This document shows, piece by piece, positions 8,763 through 20,320 of a DNA stretch of 64,000 nt. Position numbers and translations under genes: made by a program. The stretch is from Neobacillus niacini. GTDB taxonomy: Bacteria; Bacillota; Bacilli; Bacillales; Cytobacillaceae. A model generated the notes under the pieces. That model was not told where the DNA came from. It ran no database searches and saw only the letters and a program-made list of their open reading frames with translations. Position 1 is the stretch's first letter. Each line of letters opens with the position of its first letter. Where the stretch lies: the NCBI RefSeq assembly GCF_023715415.1, contig NZ_JAMBOB010000005.1:372001-436000 (forward strand), read 5' to 3'.

Positions 8763-8795
8763 AAAGGGATAAACCGTATATGGTTTATCCCTTTT
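8763..8795 (+). terminator. Rho-independent terminator of phoH
   Basis: AAAGGGATAAACC (8763-8775) and GGTTTATCCCTTT (8782-8794) form a perfect 13-bp stem with a six-base loop; the T-run is only four bases (8792-8795). Confidence 0.85.
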
Positions 8796-8940
8796 GCCAT
8801 ATAATCATAATAATTGGCTTGTAAAAATGGCCCATCTTTTATTAGAGGGTGAAACTTAAGGAAAAAACTGTTATCATTTTACATAAAGCGTGTTTACATA
8901 CTTGACTACGGTTATTTCTAGTGCTTTTGGGGGGAGTTCG

Positions 8941-11109
8941 TTGAAAAAAATACAGCAATACTTAATTAAGATAAAAAAGCTTTTGGATTATACCTTCTTT
9001 AGAGTATTAGTGTTTGTTATTTTAGGAGTCATTTTCTTTACCTCTATGTATGGAAATGTAAAGCCTGAAAAACTTGATATAAGTCTATTAACTGTAGCTG
9101 AGAAAACAATTCGATCCCCTGCAACGGTAGAGGATAAAATGAGTACAGAAAAAAAACGTCAAGAGGCATTAGACCAAGTTCAAGACGTCTATACATTAAA
9201 AAAAGAATATTCGTCCAACCAAGTAGATTTGATTTCATCCATTTTTGATTCAGCTAAGGAAGTTAATAAAGAAATAAAGGATGAAATGAAAAAACAGATT
9301 GTGACTGATGAAAATCCGCTAGATGGACTGCAGCCAACTGTTGACGAAAAAGTAATCATGCTAAAAGAAAAATTAACAGATCGAGTAATCAAGGATTTAT
9401 CAGACCGTGTTTTTACCGCATTGGTACAAGCTGGTGATGATGAATTAGCGATTGCAAAAGACTTGACGGTAACAGCCATTAATAATGTAATGAATAAGCG
9501 GATTTCAGCAGATGATGTAGAAAATGCCAAAAAAAGTCTAGAAGAAGAATTAAAATTTACGACTTTGAACAGTGACTTAAAGAATGCGGCCATAGAATTA
9601 GGCAGATATGCAGTTATTCAAAATGAGTTTTATGATCCAGAGGCTACCGAAGAGCTGCGTAAACAGACTGCAGAGTCTATTGAGCCTGTGAGAATCCTGC
9701 AGGGACAAATTATTATTGAAGAGGGTAAATTAATCCGTCAGGAAGAATTTCGACAACTAGAACTAGTAGGATTGTTGGACAACAAGCAGTCATATAAACC
9801 TTTCATTGGTTTAACTATCTTACTTTCAATTATTCTTTCGTCACTTTATTACTATTTCTATCAATTGAAGGAGCAGCCAGAAAAGAGACATACCAACCTT
9901 CTCTTGTTTGGGATTATTTTTATCCTGACGTTTTTTGTTTTGAAAATTGTCAGCATGCTTCAAATTTTCAACTATTCAGGGATTGGATATTTATTCCCTG
10001 CAGCTATGGGCGGGATGTTAATTAAGATATTGATTGATGAAAAGCTTGCGATTCTATCATCGATTATCTTTTCTATTTTTGGCAGTCTTTTATTTAATGA
10101 AGGGGTGTCGGGAACACTTAATTTTTCTGTGGGAATCTATATTTTGTTTAGCTCTCTTGCAGCTTTGCTCTTCTTAAGTGATCAAAATCAGCGCTCCAAA
10201 ATTTTGCAAGCAGGTTCCTTTGCAGCAGCAGTAAATCTTTTTACCATTTGGGCACTTATGTTTTTACCTAATGGACAATTCTCAGGGTTGGAATATGGGT
10301 ATTATATTTTAACAGCCATTTTTTCAGGTATCGGTTCCGCTGTTTTGACAATGGGATTATTACCATTACTTGAAACCAGCTTCGGAATTCTCTCTACAAT
10401 GAAGTTAATTGAGCTTTCAAACCCTAATCATCCACTTCTGAGGAAAATCTTAATGGAAGCACCTGGGACCTATCACCATAGTGTTATGGTTGCTAATTTA
10501 GCGGACGCAGCCTGTGAAGCCATTGGAGCAAATGGACTGCTTGCAAGGGTGGGCTGTTATTACCATGATATTGGGAAAACAAAACGTCCAAACTTTTTCA
10601 TAGAAAACCAGATGCACCGGGAAAACCCACATGACCGGCTGCCGCCTGATAAAAGTGCAAATATCATTATTTCACATGTTACAGATGGGGTAGCAATATT
10701 AAAAAAATACAACATGCCAAGGGAAATCATTCATATAGCTGAACAGCATCATGGGACTACTTTATTAAAATTCTTTTACCATAAGGCTGTAGGATGCGGA
10801 GACGATGTAAAGGAAGAGGAATACCGGTACCCTGGTCCAAAAGCACAAACGAAAGAATCAGCTATTGTTGGTATTGCTGACAGCGTTGAGGCTGCAGTTA
10901 GATCACTTAACCAGCCTACCCCTGAAACAATTGAATCACTTGTTAAGAAGATTGTTTCAGATCGGCTGCAGGATGGGCAATTAAATGAATGTGATTTAAC
11001 ATTAAAAGAATTAGAAACAGTGTCGCACTCTTTTTGTGAAACGTTAAAGGGAATTTTCCACTCGAGAATTGAATATCCAGAAATGACGAAGAAGGTGGTC
11101 CAAGTATGA
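8941..11109 (+). CDS. pgpH: Cyclic-di-AMP phosphodiesterase PgpH
   Basis: 7TM-HD family enzyme that hydrolyses the second messenger c-di-AMP to pApA. The 722-residue protein has an N-terminal membrane segment (about 15-35), a large extracytoplasmic 7TMR-HDED domain (to about 280) and seven membrane segments (about 285-470). A cytoplasmic HD domain follows, with [11 protein letters not shown], the CYYHDIGK metal motif and AEQHHGT. I start at TTG 8941, directly behind GGGGGGAG (8929-8936); the frame continues upstream to 8890 but without a ribosome-binding site. Its stop overlaps the ybeY start by four bases. Confidence 0.95.
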   Translation: MKKIQQYLIKIKKLLDYTFFRVLVFVILGVIFFTSMYGNVKPEKLDISLLTVAEKTIRSPATVEDKMSTEKKRQEALDQVQDVYTLKKEYSSNQVDLISSIFDSAKEVNKEIKDEMKKQIVTDENPLDGLQPTVDEKVIMLKEKLTDRVIKDLSDRVFTALVQAGDDELAIAKDLTVTAINNVMNKRISADDVENAKKSLEEELKFTTLNSDLKNAAIELGRYAVIQNEFYDPEATEELRKQTAESIEPVRILQGQIIIEEGKLIRQEEFRQLELVGLLDNKQSYKPFIGLTILLSIILSSLYYYFYQLKEQPEKRHTNLLLFGIIFILTFFVLKIVSMLQIFNYSGIGYLFPAAMGGMLIKILIDEKLAILSSIIFSIFGSLLFNEGVSGTLNFSVGIYILFSSLAALLFLSDQNQRSKILQAGSFAAAVNLFTIWALMFLPNGQFSGLEYGYYILTAIFSGIGSAVLTMGLLPLLETSFGILSTMKLIELSNPNHPLLRKILMEAPGTYHHSVMVANLADAACEAIGANGLLARVGCYYHDIGKTKRPNFFIENQMHRENPHDRLPPDKSANIIISHVTDGVAILKKYNMPREIIHIAEQHHGTTLLKFFYHKAVGCGDDVKEEEYRYPGPKAQTKESAIVGIADSVEAAVRSLNQPTPETIESLVKKIVSDRLQDGQLNECDLTLKELETVSHSFCETLKGIFHSRIEYPEMTKKVVQV

Positions 11110-11579
11110 ACAAATTGATGATTGATTTAGTGGACGAAACAAATCAACTGTCTGACGAGCAACTGGAACAAATTGAAAAACTGCTAAATTTTGCAGCTGC
11201 TAAAGAAAATGTTGAAGATAATAGTGAGGTTTCAGTTACATTTGTATCCAATGAAAGAATACACGAAATTAATCGGGAATTCAGAGAGAAAGATGCTCCC
11301 ACGGATGTTATTTCCTTCGCTATGGAAGAGCTTGGTGAGGGAGAAATTCAATTGAAAGGGGCAGAGCTCCCTCGTGTCTTGGGTGATATCATCATTTCTA
11401 TACCAAAGGCAGAAGAACAAGCAAAGGAATATGGGCATTCTTTTATTCGCGAACTAGGCTTTTTATCTGTACATGGTTTCCTCCATCTCCTGGGGTATGA
11501 TCACATGGAAAAGGCAGAGGAAGAAAAAATGTTTTCGAGACAAAGGGAAATTTTAGACGACTATGGACTTACAAGATAA
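11106..11579 (+). CDS. ybeY: Endoribonuclease YbeY, rRNA maturation factor
   Basis: Metallo-endoribonuclease of the UPF0054 family involved in 16S rRNA 3'-end maturation and ribosome quality control. The 157-residue protein carries the zinc-binding signature [11 protein letters not shown] near residues 118-128, with three histidines and the following conserved aspartate. It is translationally coupled to pgpH (ATGA) and overlaps dgkA by 17 bases. The neighbouring phoH and era are its usual genomic partners. Confidence 0.97.
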   Translation: MNKLMIDLVDETNQLSDEQLEQIEKLLNFAAAKENVEDNSEVSVTFVSNERIHEINREFREKDAPTDVISFAMEELGEGEIQLKGAELPRVLGDIIISIPKAEEQAKEYGHSFIRELGFLSVHGFLHLLGYDHMEKAEEEKMFSRQREILDDYGLTR

Positions 11580-11940
11580 ACAGTTTACTATATGGAAGTC
11601 ATTTCATTTTGCCTTTACTGGGATAAAGACAGCTCTTCAGACAGAAAGAAATATGCGCATCCATTTATTGGTTTCGATAATTGTAATTGGGTGTTCAATC
11701 TTCTTTTCAATCAATAAATGGGAATGGTTATTTGTCATTGTAGCAATAGGTGGAATTTTCTCCTTAGAATTGATGAATAGTGCGATTGAGCGTGTTGTTG
11801 ATTTAATTACAGTGGAGTACCACCCGCTTGCAAAACAAGCAAAAGATTTAGCTGCCGGAGCGGTTTTTATTTATGCTGTTATTGTGGTTGTAATTGGGAT
11901 TATAATCTTTTTACCCTATTTTATTAGATGGTTATTCTGA
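11563..11940 (+). CDS. dgkA: Undecaprenol kinase DgkA
   Basis: Small integral membrane kinase that recycles undecaprenol to undecaprenyl phosphate in Gram-positive bacteria. The 125 residues contain three hydrophobic helices (about 34-50, 54-70 and 99-121). The catalytic signature [15 protein letters not shown] sits between helices two and three. The family was first annotated as diacylglycerol kinase. It starts 17 bases before the end of ybeY. A weak, imperfect hairpin at about 11980-12016 ending in ATTTTTAT could terminate the operon. Confidence 0.94.
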   Translation: MDLQDKQFTIWKSFHFAFTGIKTALQTERNMRIHLLVSIIVIGCSIFFSINKWEWLFVIVAIGGIFSLELMNSAIERVVDLITVEYHPLAKQAKDLAAGAVFIYAVIVVVIGIIIFLPYFIRWLF

Positions 11941-12131
11941 TGTTATTTGAAATGGAATTACGAATTCGGTACAATAACGTAACAGCTCTAACCTGCTATG
12001 GGTAAATTAGCTGATTTTTATGAAAATTCAAATTTTTATATTACTTTTTCGCAACAAGTGATGATTTTGTGACATTTTTAGGGTAAAATAAAGTAAGTGG
12101 CAGATAATTACTGCTCCGAAGGGAAGATTGA

Positions 12132-13446
<1,315 letters not shown>

Positions 13447-13614
13447 TACGAACTATCTAAACCCTAACTAAAATATTAACTATTATATAAAATTATGCAT
13501 GGACAACATTAACAAAATTTTCGTCTTATGATTTTTGCGTAGGCAGGCTATGATAATTGTAAGGTTTGGGATTTTTTAAAAGGCTAGTCTAAATCATGAA
13601 AGGTGGGGTTTTCG

Positions 13615-13758
13615 ATGATGGATTTTACGTGGAAAGTATTCCTACAGACAGGTAATATTGACACATATCTTCTCTTTAAAGAGCTTGAGAAGGAAAACCA
13701 AGAAATACCCGGAAATCAGAATGAAGATCTAGCGCAAATGGATTTTCCCGTTTCATAA
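13615..13758 (+). CDS. yqzL: YqzL family protein
   Basis: 47-residue protein between era and recO, the exact position of yqzL in B. subtilis. It begins MMDFTWKVFLQTGNIDTYLL, has no membrane segment, and ends in an acidic tail. The ATG at 13615 is preceded by AAAGGTGGGG with a spacing of about 7 bases; the next in-frame ATG follows immediately. Function is unknown for the family. It is probably co-transcribed with recO, 31 bases downstream. Confidence 0.88.
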   Translation: MMDFTWKVFLQTGNIDTYLLFKELEKENQEIPGNQNEDLAQMDFPVS

Positions 13759-13789
13759 GTTTGTCTAATGTATCGGGATGGTGACATAT

Positions 13790-14542
13790 ATGCTCCAAAA
13801 GTGTGAAGGCATCGTCATTAGAACTACAGATTATGGTGAAACCAATAAAATTATTACACTATATACAAGGGAATGGGGAAAGATTGGTATTATGGCAAGA
13901 GGTGCCAAAAAGCCAAACAGCCGTCTTTCCTCAATTACCCAGCTATTTACGCACGGATACTTTCTAGTCCAAAGAGGGACTGGATTAGGGACCGTTCAAC
14001 AGGGAGAAATGATTACTAGCTTTCGGAGTATCGGGGAAGATATATTCTTAACTGCCTATGCTAGTTATATTGTCGAATTAACAGATAAGTGTACGGAGGA
14101 TAAGAAACCAAACCCATTTCATTTCGAACTGCTGTTTCAGACACTTAATTATATGAATGAAGGGTATGATTCAGATATTCTGATGAATATCTACGAGATG
14201 AAAATGCTTGAATTATTGGGATTATATCCAACTCTTAATCAATGTTCCGTTTGCGGCAGCACAGACGGACTTTTTTCTTTTTCCATTCGTGAAGGCGGCT
14301 TTATCTGTCATCGCTGCTTAGATAAAGATCCGTACCATTATAAATTATCGCCATCATCTGTAAAATTATTACGGCAATTTTATTTTATTGATTTATCAAG
14401 ATTGGGGAACATCTCAGTTAAGCAGGAAACAAAGGATGAATTGAAAAAAATTATTTCTGCGTACTATGAAGAATATTCTGGTCTTTATCTAAAATCAAAG
14501 AAATTTCTTCTGTCAATGGAAAAATTCCGAAATCAATTCTAG
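13790..14542 (+). CDS. recO: DNA repair protein RecO
   Basis: Recombination mediator that works with RecR and RecF to load RecA on SSB-coated single-stranded DNA. The 250-residue protein has an N-terminal OB fold (residues about 1-80, with [17 protein letters not shown]) and a helical domain with the zinc-binding cysteines CSVCGS and CHRC. I start at ATG 13790, where the N-terminus [20 protein letters not shown] aligns with B. subtilis RecO; the ATG at 13778 overlaps the GGGATGGTG ribosome-binding site. Confidence 0.96.
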   Translation: MLQKCEGIVIRTTDYGETNKIITLYTREWGKIGIMARGAKKPNSRLSSITQLFTHGYFLVQRGTGLGTVQQGEMITSFRSIGEDIFLTAYASYIVELTDKCTEDKKPNPFHFELLFQTLNYMNEGYDSDILMNIYEMKMLELLGLYPTLNQCSVCGSTDGLFSFSIREGGFICHRCLDKDPYHYKLSPSSVKLLRQFYFIDLSRLGNISVKQETKDELKKIISAYYEEYSGLYLKSKKFLLSMEKFRNQF

Positions 14543-14599
14543 TACTTATTGACATTTATTTCGGATTTCGATATCATGTGTCTTAATAATAAATAGTTG

Positions 14600-14810
14600 C
14601 AATGATGGAAAAGAGTACTTAGCAATCTTTATAAAAGCGAACCTAGGATGGTGTGAGCTAGGGTATAGGGACCTAAGGAAGGCGTTCTTGAGCATATCAT
14701 GTGTGAACTCACACATTAAAGAGGCTGCTTATAACATGCAGCAAATAGGGTGGAACCGCGGGTAACTCTCGTCCCTATGCTTATTTTAAGCATAGCGACG
14801 AGAGTTTTTT
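14600..14810 (+). promoter_or_regulatory. Glycine-specific T-box leader of glyS
   Basis: The conserved T-box sequence AGGGTGGAACCGCG is at 14747-14760. Downstream is a long terminator: AACTCTCGTC (14764-14773) pairs with GACGAGAGTT (14797-14806), an inner stem CTATGCTTA/TAAGCATAG extends it, and six T follow. The stem I base may be ATGAT (about 14602) with ATCAT (about 14696), and an AGTA element lies at about 14614. A GGC at 14681-14683 is in a plausible specifier position for glycine. Uncharged tRNA-Gly is expected to stabilise the antiterminator and permit glyS transcription. Confidence 0.93.
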
Positions 14811-14835
14811 ATTTTATTTAGGAGGAGTAATGAAA

Positions 14836-16218
14836 ATGAAAGTATCAATGGAGCAGATCGTTTCTCACGCAAAACATAGAGGTTTTATTTTTCCTGGATC
14901 AGAAATCTACGGTGGTCTGGCAAATACATGGGATTATGGTCCACTTGGGGTAGAATTTAAAAACAATATTAAACAAGCTTGGTGGAAGAAATTTGTTCAA
15001 GAATCCCCATACAATGTTGGTTTGGATGCAAGCATTTTAATGAACCCAAGAACTTGGGAGGCTTCTGGTCACATTGGTAACTTTAACGATCCAATGATTG
15101 ATTGTAAAAACTGTAAGGCGAGACATCGTGCCGATAAGTTGATTGAAAACGCTCTTGATGAAAAGGGAGTCGAGATGATCGTTGATGGACTTCCATTTGA
15201 TAAAATGGAAGATCTTGTTAAAGAACATAATATTGCGTGCCCTGATTGCGGTAGCCATGATTTTACAGGTATTCGCCAATTTAACCTCATGTTTAAAACC
15301 TTTCAAGGGGTAACTGAATCTAGCACGAATGAAATTTTCCTTCGTCCTGAAACAGCACAAGGAATCTTCGTTAATTTTAAAAATGTTCAGCGTACGATGA
15401 GAAAGAAATTACCGTTTGGGATTGCGCAAATCGGAAAAAGCTTCCGAAATGAAATCACGCCTGGTAACTTTACTTTCCGTACTCGTGAGTTTGAACAAAT
15501 GGAGCTTGAGTTTTTCTGTAAACCTGGTGAGGACTTGAAATGGTTTGATTATTGGAAGAACTTTGCAGAACAATGGCTTCATTCTTTAGGATTGAATAAG
15601 GAAAATTTAAGACTTCGTGATCATTCAGAAGATGAACTATCACATTATAGTAATGCGACTACCGATTTTGAATATAAATTCCCATTTGGCTGGGGAGAAC
15701 TTTGGGGTGTGGCTTCACGGACAGATTATGACTTAAAGCAGCATATGCAATTCTCTGGTGAAGACTTTAACTATATTGATCCAGAGACAAATGAAAGATA
15801 TGTTCCTTATTGCATTGAGCCATCTCTAGGTGCGGACAGGGTAACCTTAGCATTTTTAATTGATGCCTATGACGAAGAACAGCTCGAAGATGGAACGTCA
15901 AGAACGGTAATGCACTTCCACCCGGCACTGGCACCTTTTAAGGCAGCTATTCTTCCATTGTCAAAGAAACTATCTGAAGAAGCCAGAGAAGTCTATGAAA
16001 CATTAGCTAAGCATTTCTCCGTTGACTATGACGAAGCAGGTTCAATCGGAAAAAGATACCGCAGACATGACGAAATTGGTACGCCATTCTGTATCACCTT
16101 TGATTTTGATTCAAAAGAAGACAAAATGGTAACCATCAGAAACCGAGACACAATGGAACAAACCCGAGTACCAATCGCAGAACTAGTCACATTCATCCAG
16201 GATAAGATTATGTTTTAA
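14836..16218 (+). CDS. glyS: Glycine--tRNA ligase, single-chain dimeric type
   Basis: Class II glycyl-tRNA synthetase of the alpha2 type shared with archaea, eukaryotes and some Firmicutes, not the GlyQ/GlyS tetramer found at this locus in B. subtilis. The 460-residue protein has [18 protein letters not shown] at the N-terminus, a zinc-ribbon insertion (CKNC near 95 and CPDC near 135), class II motif 2 [19 protein letters not shown], and a C-terminal anticodon-binding domain. I start at ATG 14836, 8 bases after GGAGGAG; ATG 14830 is too close. It is controlled by the T-box leader upstream. Confidence 0.96.
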   Translation: MKVSMEQIVSHAKHRGFIFPGSEIYGGLANTWDYGPLGVEFKNNIKQAWWKKFVQESPYNVGLDASILMNPRTWEASGHIGNFNDPMIDCKNCKARHRADKLIENALDEKGVEMIVDGLPFDKMEDLVKEHNIACPDCGSHDFTGIRQFNLMFKTFQGVTESSTNEIFLRPETAQGIFVNFKNVQRTMRKKLPFGIAQIGKSFRNEITPGNFTFRTREFEQMELEFFCKPGEDLKWFDYWKNFAEQWLHSLGLNKENLRLRDHSEDELSHYSNATTDFEYKFPFGWGELWGVASRTDYDLKQHMQFSGEDFNYIDPETNERYVPYCIEPSLGADRVTLAFLIDAYDEEQLEDGTSRTVMHFHPALAPFKAAILPLSKKLSEEAREVYETLAKHFSVDYDEAGSIGKRYRRHDEIGTPFCITFDFDSKEDKMVTIRNRDTMEQTRVPIAELVTFIQDKIMF

Positions 16219-16234
16219 CTTTTAAAATTTTGAT

Positions 16235-16254
16235 GGTGCGGTTTATACCGCACC
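16235..16254. repeat. GC-rich perfect inverted repeat between glyS and ccpN
   Basis: GGTGCGGT (16235-16242) and ACCGCACC (16247-16254) with a TTAT loop. No T-run follows on either strand, so it is not a standard intrinsic terminator; it stands out in an AT-rich gap 18 bases before ccpN. Confidence 0.6.
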
Positions 16255-16272
16255 TCACATATTGGATTATAT

Positions 16273-16908
16273 ATGGTGGTGAGAAAAATAGAACTGACCA
16301 AACGCCAAGAAACTATTATTCAAATTGTAAAGGATAATGGACCGATTACTGGGGAAAACATTGCAGAACAGCTAAACCTAACAAGAGCCACATTAAGACC
16401 AGATTTATCCATATTAACAATGGCTGGATACTTAGACGCAAGACCTCGTGTAGGTTACTTTTATACAGGGAAATCTGGAACTCAGCTATTAGCGGAAAAC
16501 CTCCAGAAAATACTTGTCCGAGATTTTAATTCAATCCCTGTTATAGTAAAGGAAAATGTTTCGGTTTATGATGCGATTTGTACAATGTTCCTTGAGGATG
16601 TGGGAACATTATTTGTTGTAGACCAAAACGCTCTCTTAGTTGGGGTTTTATCAAGAAAAGATTTGCTTAGAGCCAGTATCGGTAAACAGGAGCTTACAAC
16701 ACTGCCAATAAACATCATTATGACTAGAATGCCTAATATAACAATGTGTGAAATGGATGACTCATTAATTGATGTCGCTAAATTACTCATCGATAAACAA
16801 ATTGATGCGCTACCGGTTGTAAGACAGTCAGAAAATGGGTATGAAGTAATTGGCAGAATAACAAAAACTAATATCACAAAGGCATTTGTTGCCCTAGGTG
16901 ATGAATAA
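16273..16908 (+). CDS. ccpN: Transcriptional repressor CcpN
   Basis: Repressor of gluconeogenic genes (gapB, pckA in B. subtilis) during glycolytic growth. The 211-residue protein has an N-terminal winged helix (about 5-60, with LNLTRATLRPDLSILTMAGYL) and two CBS domains (about 80-205) that sense nucleotides. The start is uncertain: ATG 16273 and GTG 16276 and 16279 are consecutive, none has a clear Shine-Dalgarno, and GTG 16279 aligns best with the B. subtilis N-terminus. The linked PPDK regulator downstream is its usual partner. Confidence 0.93.
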   Translation: MVVRKIELTKRQETIIQIVKDNGPITGENIAEQLNLTRATLRPDLSILTMAGYLDARPRVGYFYTGKSGTQLLAENLQKILVRDFNSIPVIVKENVSVYDAICTMFLEDVGTLFVVDQNALLVGVLSRKDLLRASIGKQELTTLPINIIMTRMPNITMCEMDDSLIDVAKLLIDKQIDALPVVRQSENGYEVIGRITKTNITKAFVALGDE

Positions 16909-16968
16909 AATTTTTAGGCCGGATGTAGAAAAATATTAAAGTATTTCCAGAGGAGCTGTTGAGGAAGA

Positions 16969-17778
16969 ATGATTACACCAGTCATATATGTAGTATCTGA
17001 TTCAGTGGGGGAAACAGCTGAATTAGTTACAAAAGCAGCAATCAGCCAGTTTAATGGATCAGGAATGACATTGAAGCGATTCCCTTATGTGGAGGACAAG
17101 GAACATATTGATGAAGTAATTTCTCTAGTTTCAATGGATCACGCTATGATTGCATTTACTCTTGTAAAACCTGATATGAGGGTTTATATGAATGAAAAAG
17201 CGGACGAAGCGGGAATTTACGCTGTTGACTTAATGGGACCAATCATGGATCAAATTCAAATTTTTAGTGGGAAAACCCCTCTATGTGAACCCGGACTCGT
17301 AAGAAAACTTGATGAAGATTATTTTAAAAAAGTAGAAGCTATTGAGTTTGCTGTGAAATATGATGATGGCAGAGATCCAAGGGGAATATTAAAAGCGGAT
17401 ATTGTCCTAATTGGGGTATCTAGAACGTCAAAAACTCCTTTGTCTCAATACTTAGCTTTAAAACGATTAAAAGTTGCCAATGTACCCTTAGTTCCAGAAG
17501 TAGACCCTCCAGATGAGTTATACAAAGTACCAGCTGAAAAATGTTTTGGATTAAAAATCAGCCCGCAAAAACTAAATAATATTAGGCGTGAACGGTTACT
17601 CTCACTAGGATTAAATGATCAGGCAAGCTATGCAAATATTGAACGAATTCGTGATGAATTAACCTTCTTTGAAAAGATAGTGAATAGAATAAATTGTCCA
17701 GTTATTGATGTTACCAATAAAGCTGTAGAAGAAACTGCAAATGTTATTCTTAATTACTTTCATAAAAGAAGATCCTAG
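16969..17778 (+). CDS. yqfL: Pyruvate, phosphate dikinase regulatory protein (YqfL)
   Basis: Bifunctional Ser/Thr kinase and pyrophosphorylase of the DUF299 family, 269 residues. In characterised members it inactivates PPDK by ADP-dependent phosphorylation and reactivates it by phosphorolysis. The P-loop-like signature [15 protein letters not shown] (about residues 148-162) and the N-terminal [11 protein letters not shown] are typical. In B. subtilis YqfL modulates CcpN activity, and it lies 60 bases behind ccpN here, so the two probably share control of carbon flow at the PEP/pyruvate node. The preferred start ATG has AGAGGAGC upstream. Confidence 0.93.
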   Translation: MITPVIYVVSDSVGETAELVTKAAISQFNGSGMTLKRFPYVEDKEHIDEVISLVSMDHAMIAFTLVKPDMRVYMNEKADEAGIYAVDLMGPIMDQIQIFSGKTPLCEPGLVRKLDEDYFKKVEAIEFAVKYDDGRDPRGILKADIVLIGVSRTSKTPLSQYLALKRLKVANVPLVPEVDPPDELYKVPAEKCFGLKISPQKLNNIRRERLLSLGLNDQASYANIERIRDELTFFEKIVNRINCPVIDVTNKAVEETANVILNYFHKRRS

Positions 17779-17804
17779 CACATAATCTTAGATTATGTGT
17801 TTTT
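17779..17804 (+). terminator. Rho-independent terminator of ccpN-yqfL
   Basis: CACATAATC (17779-17787) and GATTATGTG (17791-17799) with a three-base loop, followed by five T. Confidence 0.85.
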
Positions 17805-18143
17805 CATATAAGGCTAAAAAAGTATGGAAATATAGAAAAGAATGTACTATAATAAAAAATTGTGATAAAAATGAATCTTTTAGGTTTAGACTTGCACGTA
17901 TACGAATAAACTATTTATTGTTAGATGTCAAGGGAACCTAATGAAAAAAATTCGACATAAGTCTTTTATAGGCTATTCAAATCACAGATTTATGAAATTT
18001 TGCATGTGTAAGTACAACTACCCTCCTAAAAGCGCCTTAAGGCTTGCAAATGGTGAGTGTATGTAAAAAAAGTTAGCATCTTAAAGAAGGAATTTGCTGA
18101 GAGATGTAGAATTATTACTTATACAAAAGCTATTTCAACTAAA
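17805..18143. other. Gene-free stretch before the yaiI remnant
   Basis: No credible coding region. A TATAAT lies at 17848-17853 with only a poor -35 (TGGAAA at 17825-17830); it may be the old yaiI promoter. A GC-rich patch AAAGCGCCTTAAGGCTTGC at 18029-18047 contains a 10-bp palindrome and resembles the dispersed repeat seen at 24213 and 56757. The rest is AT-rich and featureless to me. Confidence 0.5.
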
Positions 18144-18420
18144 TTTGTCGATGCGCAATTCATGCCCGTTGAAAGAGGAAATTGTCGAAATTGCTTCTAC
18201 TATTTCCATTTATTGCTTCTTCTAATCAAACATGGAAACAATACGACTACATATGGTACTTCTACATAAGAAGTTGATTCCAGTACAGAAGCGACGGACT
18301 TATTCATTTTGAATCATACTGCAAAGGGGGATATTACTGTTACACAGAAATATTGAAATTTTTAATTCTGATGATCGTACAAAATTCACGAAAGAACTAC
18401 AAAAATTTTGTCGAAATATG
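18144..18420 (+). pseudogene. yqxD: Degenerate yaiI/yqxD (UPF0178, DUF188) remnant
   Basis: Fragments of a YaiI/YqxD protein appear in order but in different frames. FVDAQFMPVE at 18144-18173 matches the family FVDADSCPVK start. A one-base shift then gives KEEIVEIAS (18172-18198). A second frame gives FIASSNQTWKQ (18209-18241), and a third gives VDSSTEATDLFILNHTAKGD (from 18273) running to ITVTQ before a stop at 18354. DDRTKFTKELQKF (from 18370) resembles the C-terminus; the part between, including the usual glycine/arginine-rich segment, seems deleted. B. subtilis has intact yqxD between yqfL and dnaG, the same place. Alignment is from memory. Confidence 0.75.
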
Positions 18421-18469
18421 CAGGAATTTAGATTTCTTTGCAGAATAAGTATAAATGGAGATGTTTTTC

Positions 18470-20278
18470 ATGGCAGAACGGATTGCCGAAGAAAAAATTA
18501 ATCAAATTCGTCAGTCTGTTGATATTGTTGAAATTATTAGCGAATACGTTCAACTGAAAAAACAAGGGCGAAACTACTTCGGATTATGTCCTTTCCATGG
18601 AGAAAACTCCCCATCGTTTTCCGTTTCAACCGATAAACAAATTTTTCATTGCTTTGGCTGTGGAGCGGGAGGAAATGTTTTCTCATTTTTAATGGAGCTT
18701 GAAGGAATTTCATTTCTAGAAGCAGCCGTTAAATTAGCTGAAAAGGCTAATGTTGACTTACAAGTAAACTTCTCAGCTAGCGGGAAAGGTAAGAGTGTAT
18801 CACCGGAAGTTCAGTCAATGCTGGATGCGCATGAGCTTTTGCGAAAATTCTACCATCACTTATTGGTTAATACGAAAGACGGTCAACATGCTTTAGAGTA
18901 TTTGTTGAACAGAGGCTTTACCCGAGAATCGATTGATAAATTTCAAATTGGTTATTCATTAAATTCATGGGATTTTGTATACAAATTTCTTACGAAAAGA
19001 GACTTTTCTCCTGAAATAATTGAAAAGGCCGGATTGATTATCAAACGAGAAAGGGATGGAACCTACTTTGATCGATTCCGTGATCGGATTATGTTCCCGA
19101 TTTTTGACCGAAATGGAAACTGTATTGCTTTTTCGGGGAGATCATTAGGGGCCGATGAGCCCAAATATTTAAATAGTCCCGAAACAGTAATCTTTAATAA
19201 AAGCAAAATTTTATATAATTTTCATCTAGCCAAACCTAGTATTCGAAAATTGCAGCAGGCTGTTCTTTTTGAGGGATTTGCTGATGTCATAGCTGCTGAT
19301 AAATCTGGTGTGGAAAATGGTATCGCCACAATGGGTACTTCTTTAACAGAAGAGCACATTACCCTAATACGACAGAATACTGAGTCGATTACGATTTGTT
19401 TTGATTCGGACAAAGCAGGGATTGAGGCTGCCTTTCGAGCTGGAAATATGCTCATCGATGTGGGTTGTTCCGTAAAAGTTGCTATGATGTCTGATGGACT
19501 TGATCCAGATGAATATATAAAAAAGAATGGTCCAGAAAAGTTTCGTAATGAGGTCATAGGTGCAAGCCATACTTGGATGGCTTTTAAATTTCTTTATTTT
19601 CGAAGAGGAAAAAATCTTCAATTAGAAGGAGATCGGCTTGCCTATATCGAAACAATACTTAAAGAAATAAGTAAATTGACAAAAGCTGTTGAAAAAGATC
19701 ATTATTTGCGGCAGCTTGCCTCTGAGTTTTCCATTTCTCTTGACGCCTTACAGCAACAGTTGAAACAAATATTCTTCACAGAAAAAAGGAAGTCAAATGG
19801 TCAACCACCGCCGATAAATAAGACTAGTGTTAGGGTTAAACAGGATAAGAAATTAAAGCCTGCGCATTACACTGCTGAAAGACGGTTACTTGCCCATATG
19901 TTAAGAAATCGGGACACAGCTTATAGGGTCCAGGATTTATTAAAGGGTAATACGTTTAACATCGATGAACATCAGGCAATAATAACATATCTAATTGGTT
20001 TTTACGAAGAGCATATGAAACCTGATTCTAGTGCGTTTTTAACCTATATTCAGGATGAAAATCTTAGAAGAATAGTCGCTGACATCGAAATGATGTCAAT
20101 TAATGAAGAATTAAGCAATCAAGAATTAACTGATTATATCAAACAGGTGTTGAATTATCAAAAATTGTTAAAGATAAAAGAAAAAGAAGTGGAACAAAAA
20201 GAAGCTGAGCGACAAAGTGACTTTAGTAAAGCTGCCGCAATTGGGAATGAAATTATTCAATTGCGTAAATCGCTATAG
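18470..20278 (+). CDS. dnaG: DNA primase DnaG
   Basis: Replicative primase, 602 residues, that makes RNA primers at the fork. The CHC2 zinc finger is visible (CPFHGENSPSFSVS...FHCFGCGAGG, about residues 40-65). It is followed by the RNA-polymerase/TOPRIM core with FEGFADV and CFDSDKAG, and a C-terminal helicase-binding domain. I start at ATG 18470 with TGGAGATG 6 bases upstream; the ATG at 18455 is part of that Shine-Dalgarno. sigA follows 42 bases later, the conserved macromolecular-synthesis operon order. The ribosomal-protein gene is not here; rpsU is at 3.3 kb. Confidence 0.97.
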   Translation: MAERIAEEKINQIRQSVDIVEIISEYVQLKKQGRNYFGLCPFHGENSPSFSVSTDKQIFHCFGCGAGGNVFSFLMELEGISFLEAAVKLAEKANVDLQVNFSASGKGKSVSPEVQSMLDAHELLRKFYHHLLVNTKDGQHALEYLLNRGFTRESIDKFQIGYSLNSWDFVYKFLTKRDFSPEIIEKAGLIIKRERDGTYFDRFRDRIMFPIFDRNGNCIAFSGRSLGADEPKYLNSPETVIFNKSKILYNFHLAKPSIRKLQQAVLFEGFADVIAADKSGVENGIATMGTSLTEEHITLIRQNTESITICFDSDKAGIEAAFRAGNMLIDVGCSVKVAMMSDGLDPDEYIKKNGPEKFRNEVIGASHTWMAFKFLYFRRGKNLQLEGDRLAYIETILKEISKLTKAVEKDHYLRQLASEFSISLDALQQQLKQIFFTEKRKSNGQPPPINKTSVRVKQDKKLKPAHYTAERRLLAHMLRNRDTAYRVQDLLKGNTFNIDEHQAIITYLIGFYEEHMKPDSSAFLTYIQDENLRRIVADIEMMSINEELSNQELTDYIKQVLNYQKLLKIKEKEVEQKEAERQSDFSKAAAIGNEIIQLRKSL

Positions 20279-20320
20279 ATTCCATTTTTAATGTCTTTGA
20301 TTCTGGAAGGAGGGGGACAT

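Noticed and set aside
12067-12094. Promoter TTGTGA/TAAAGT for cdd
   Set aside because: The spacer is 16 bases and the -10 is poor; there are several equally weak alternatives, so I did not list it.
18057-18269. Open frame of 70 codons upstream of dnaG
   Set aside because: It only joins random upstream sequence to the first fragment of the frameshifted yaiI remnant; the reading frame leaves the homologous frame after a single-base shift.
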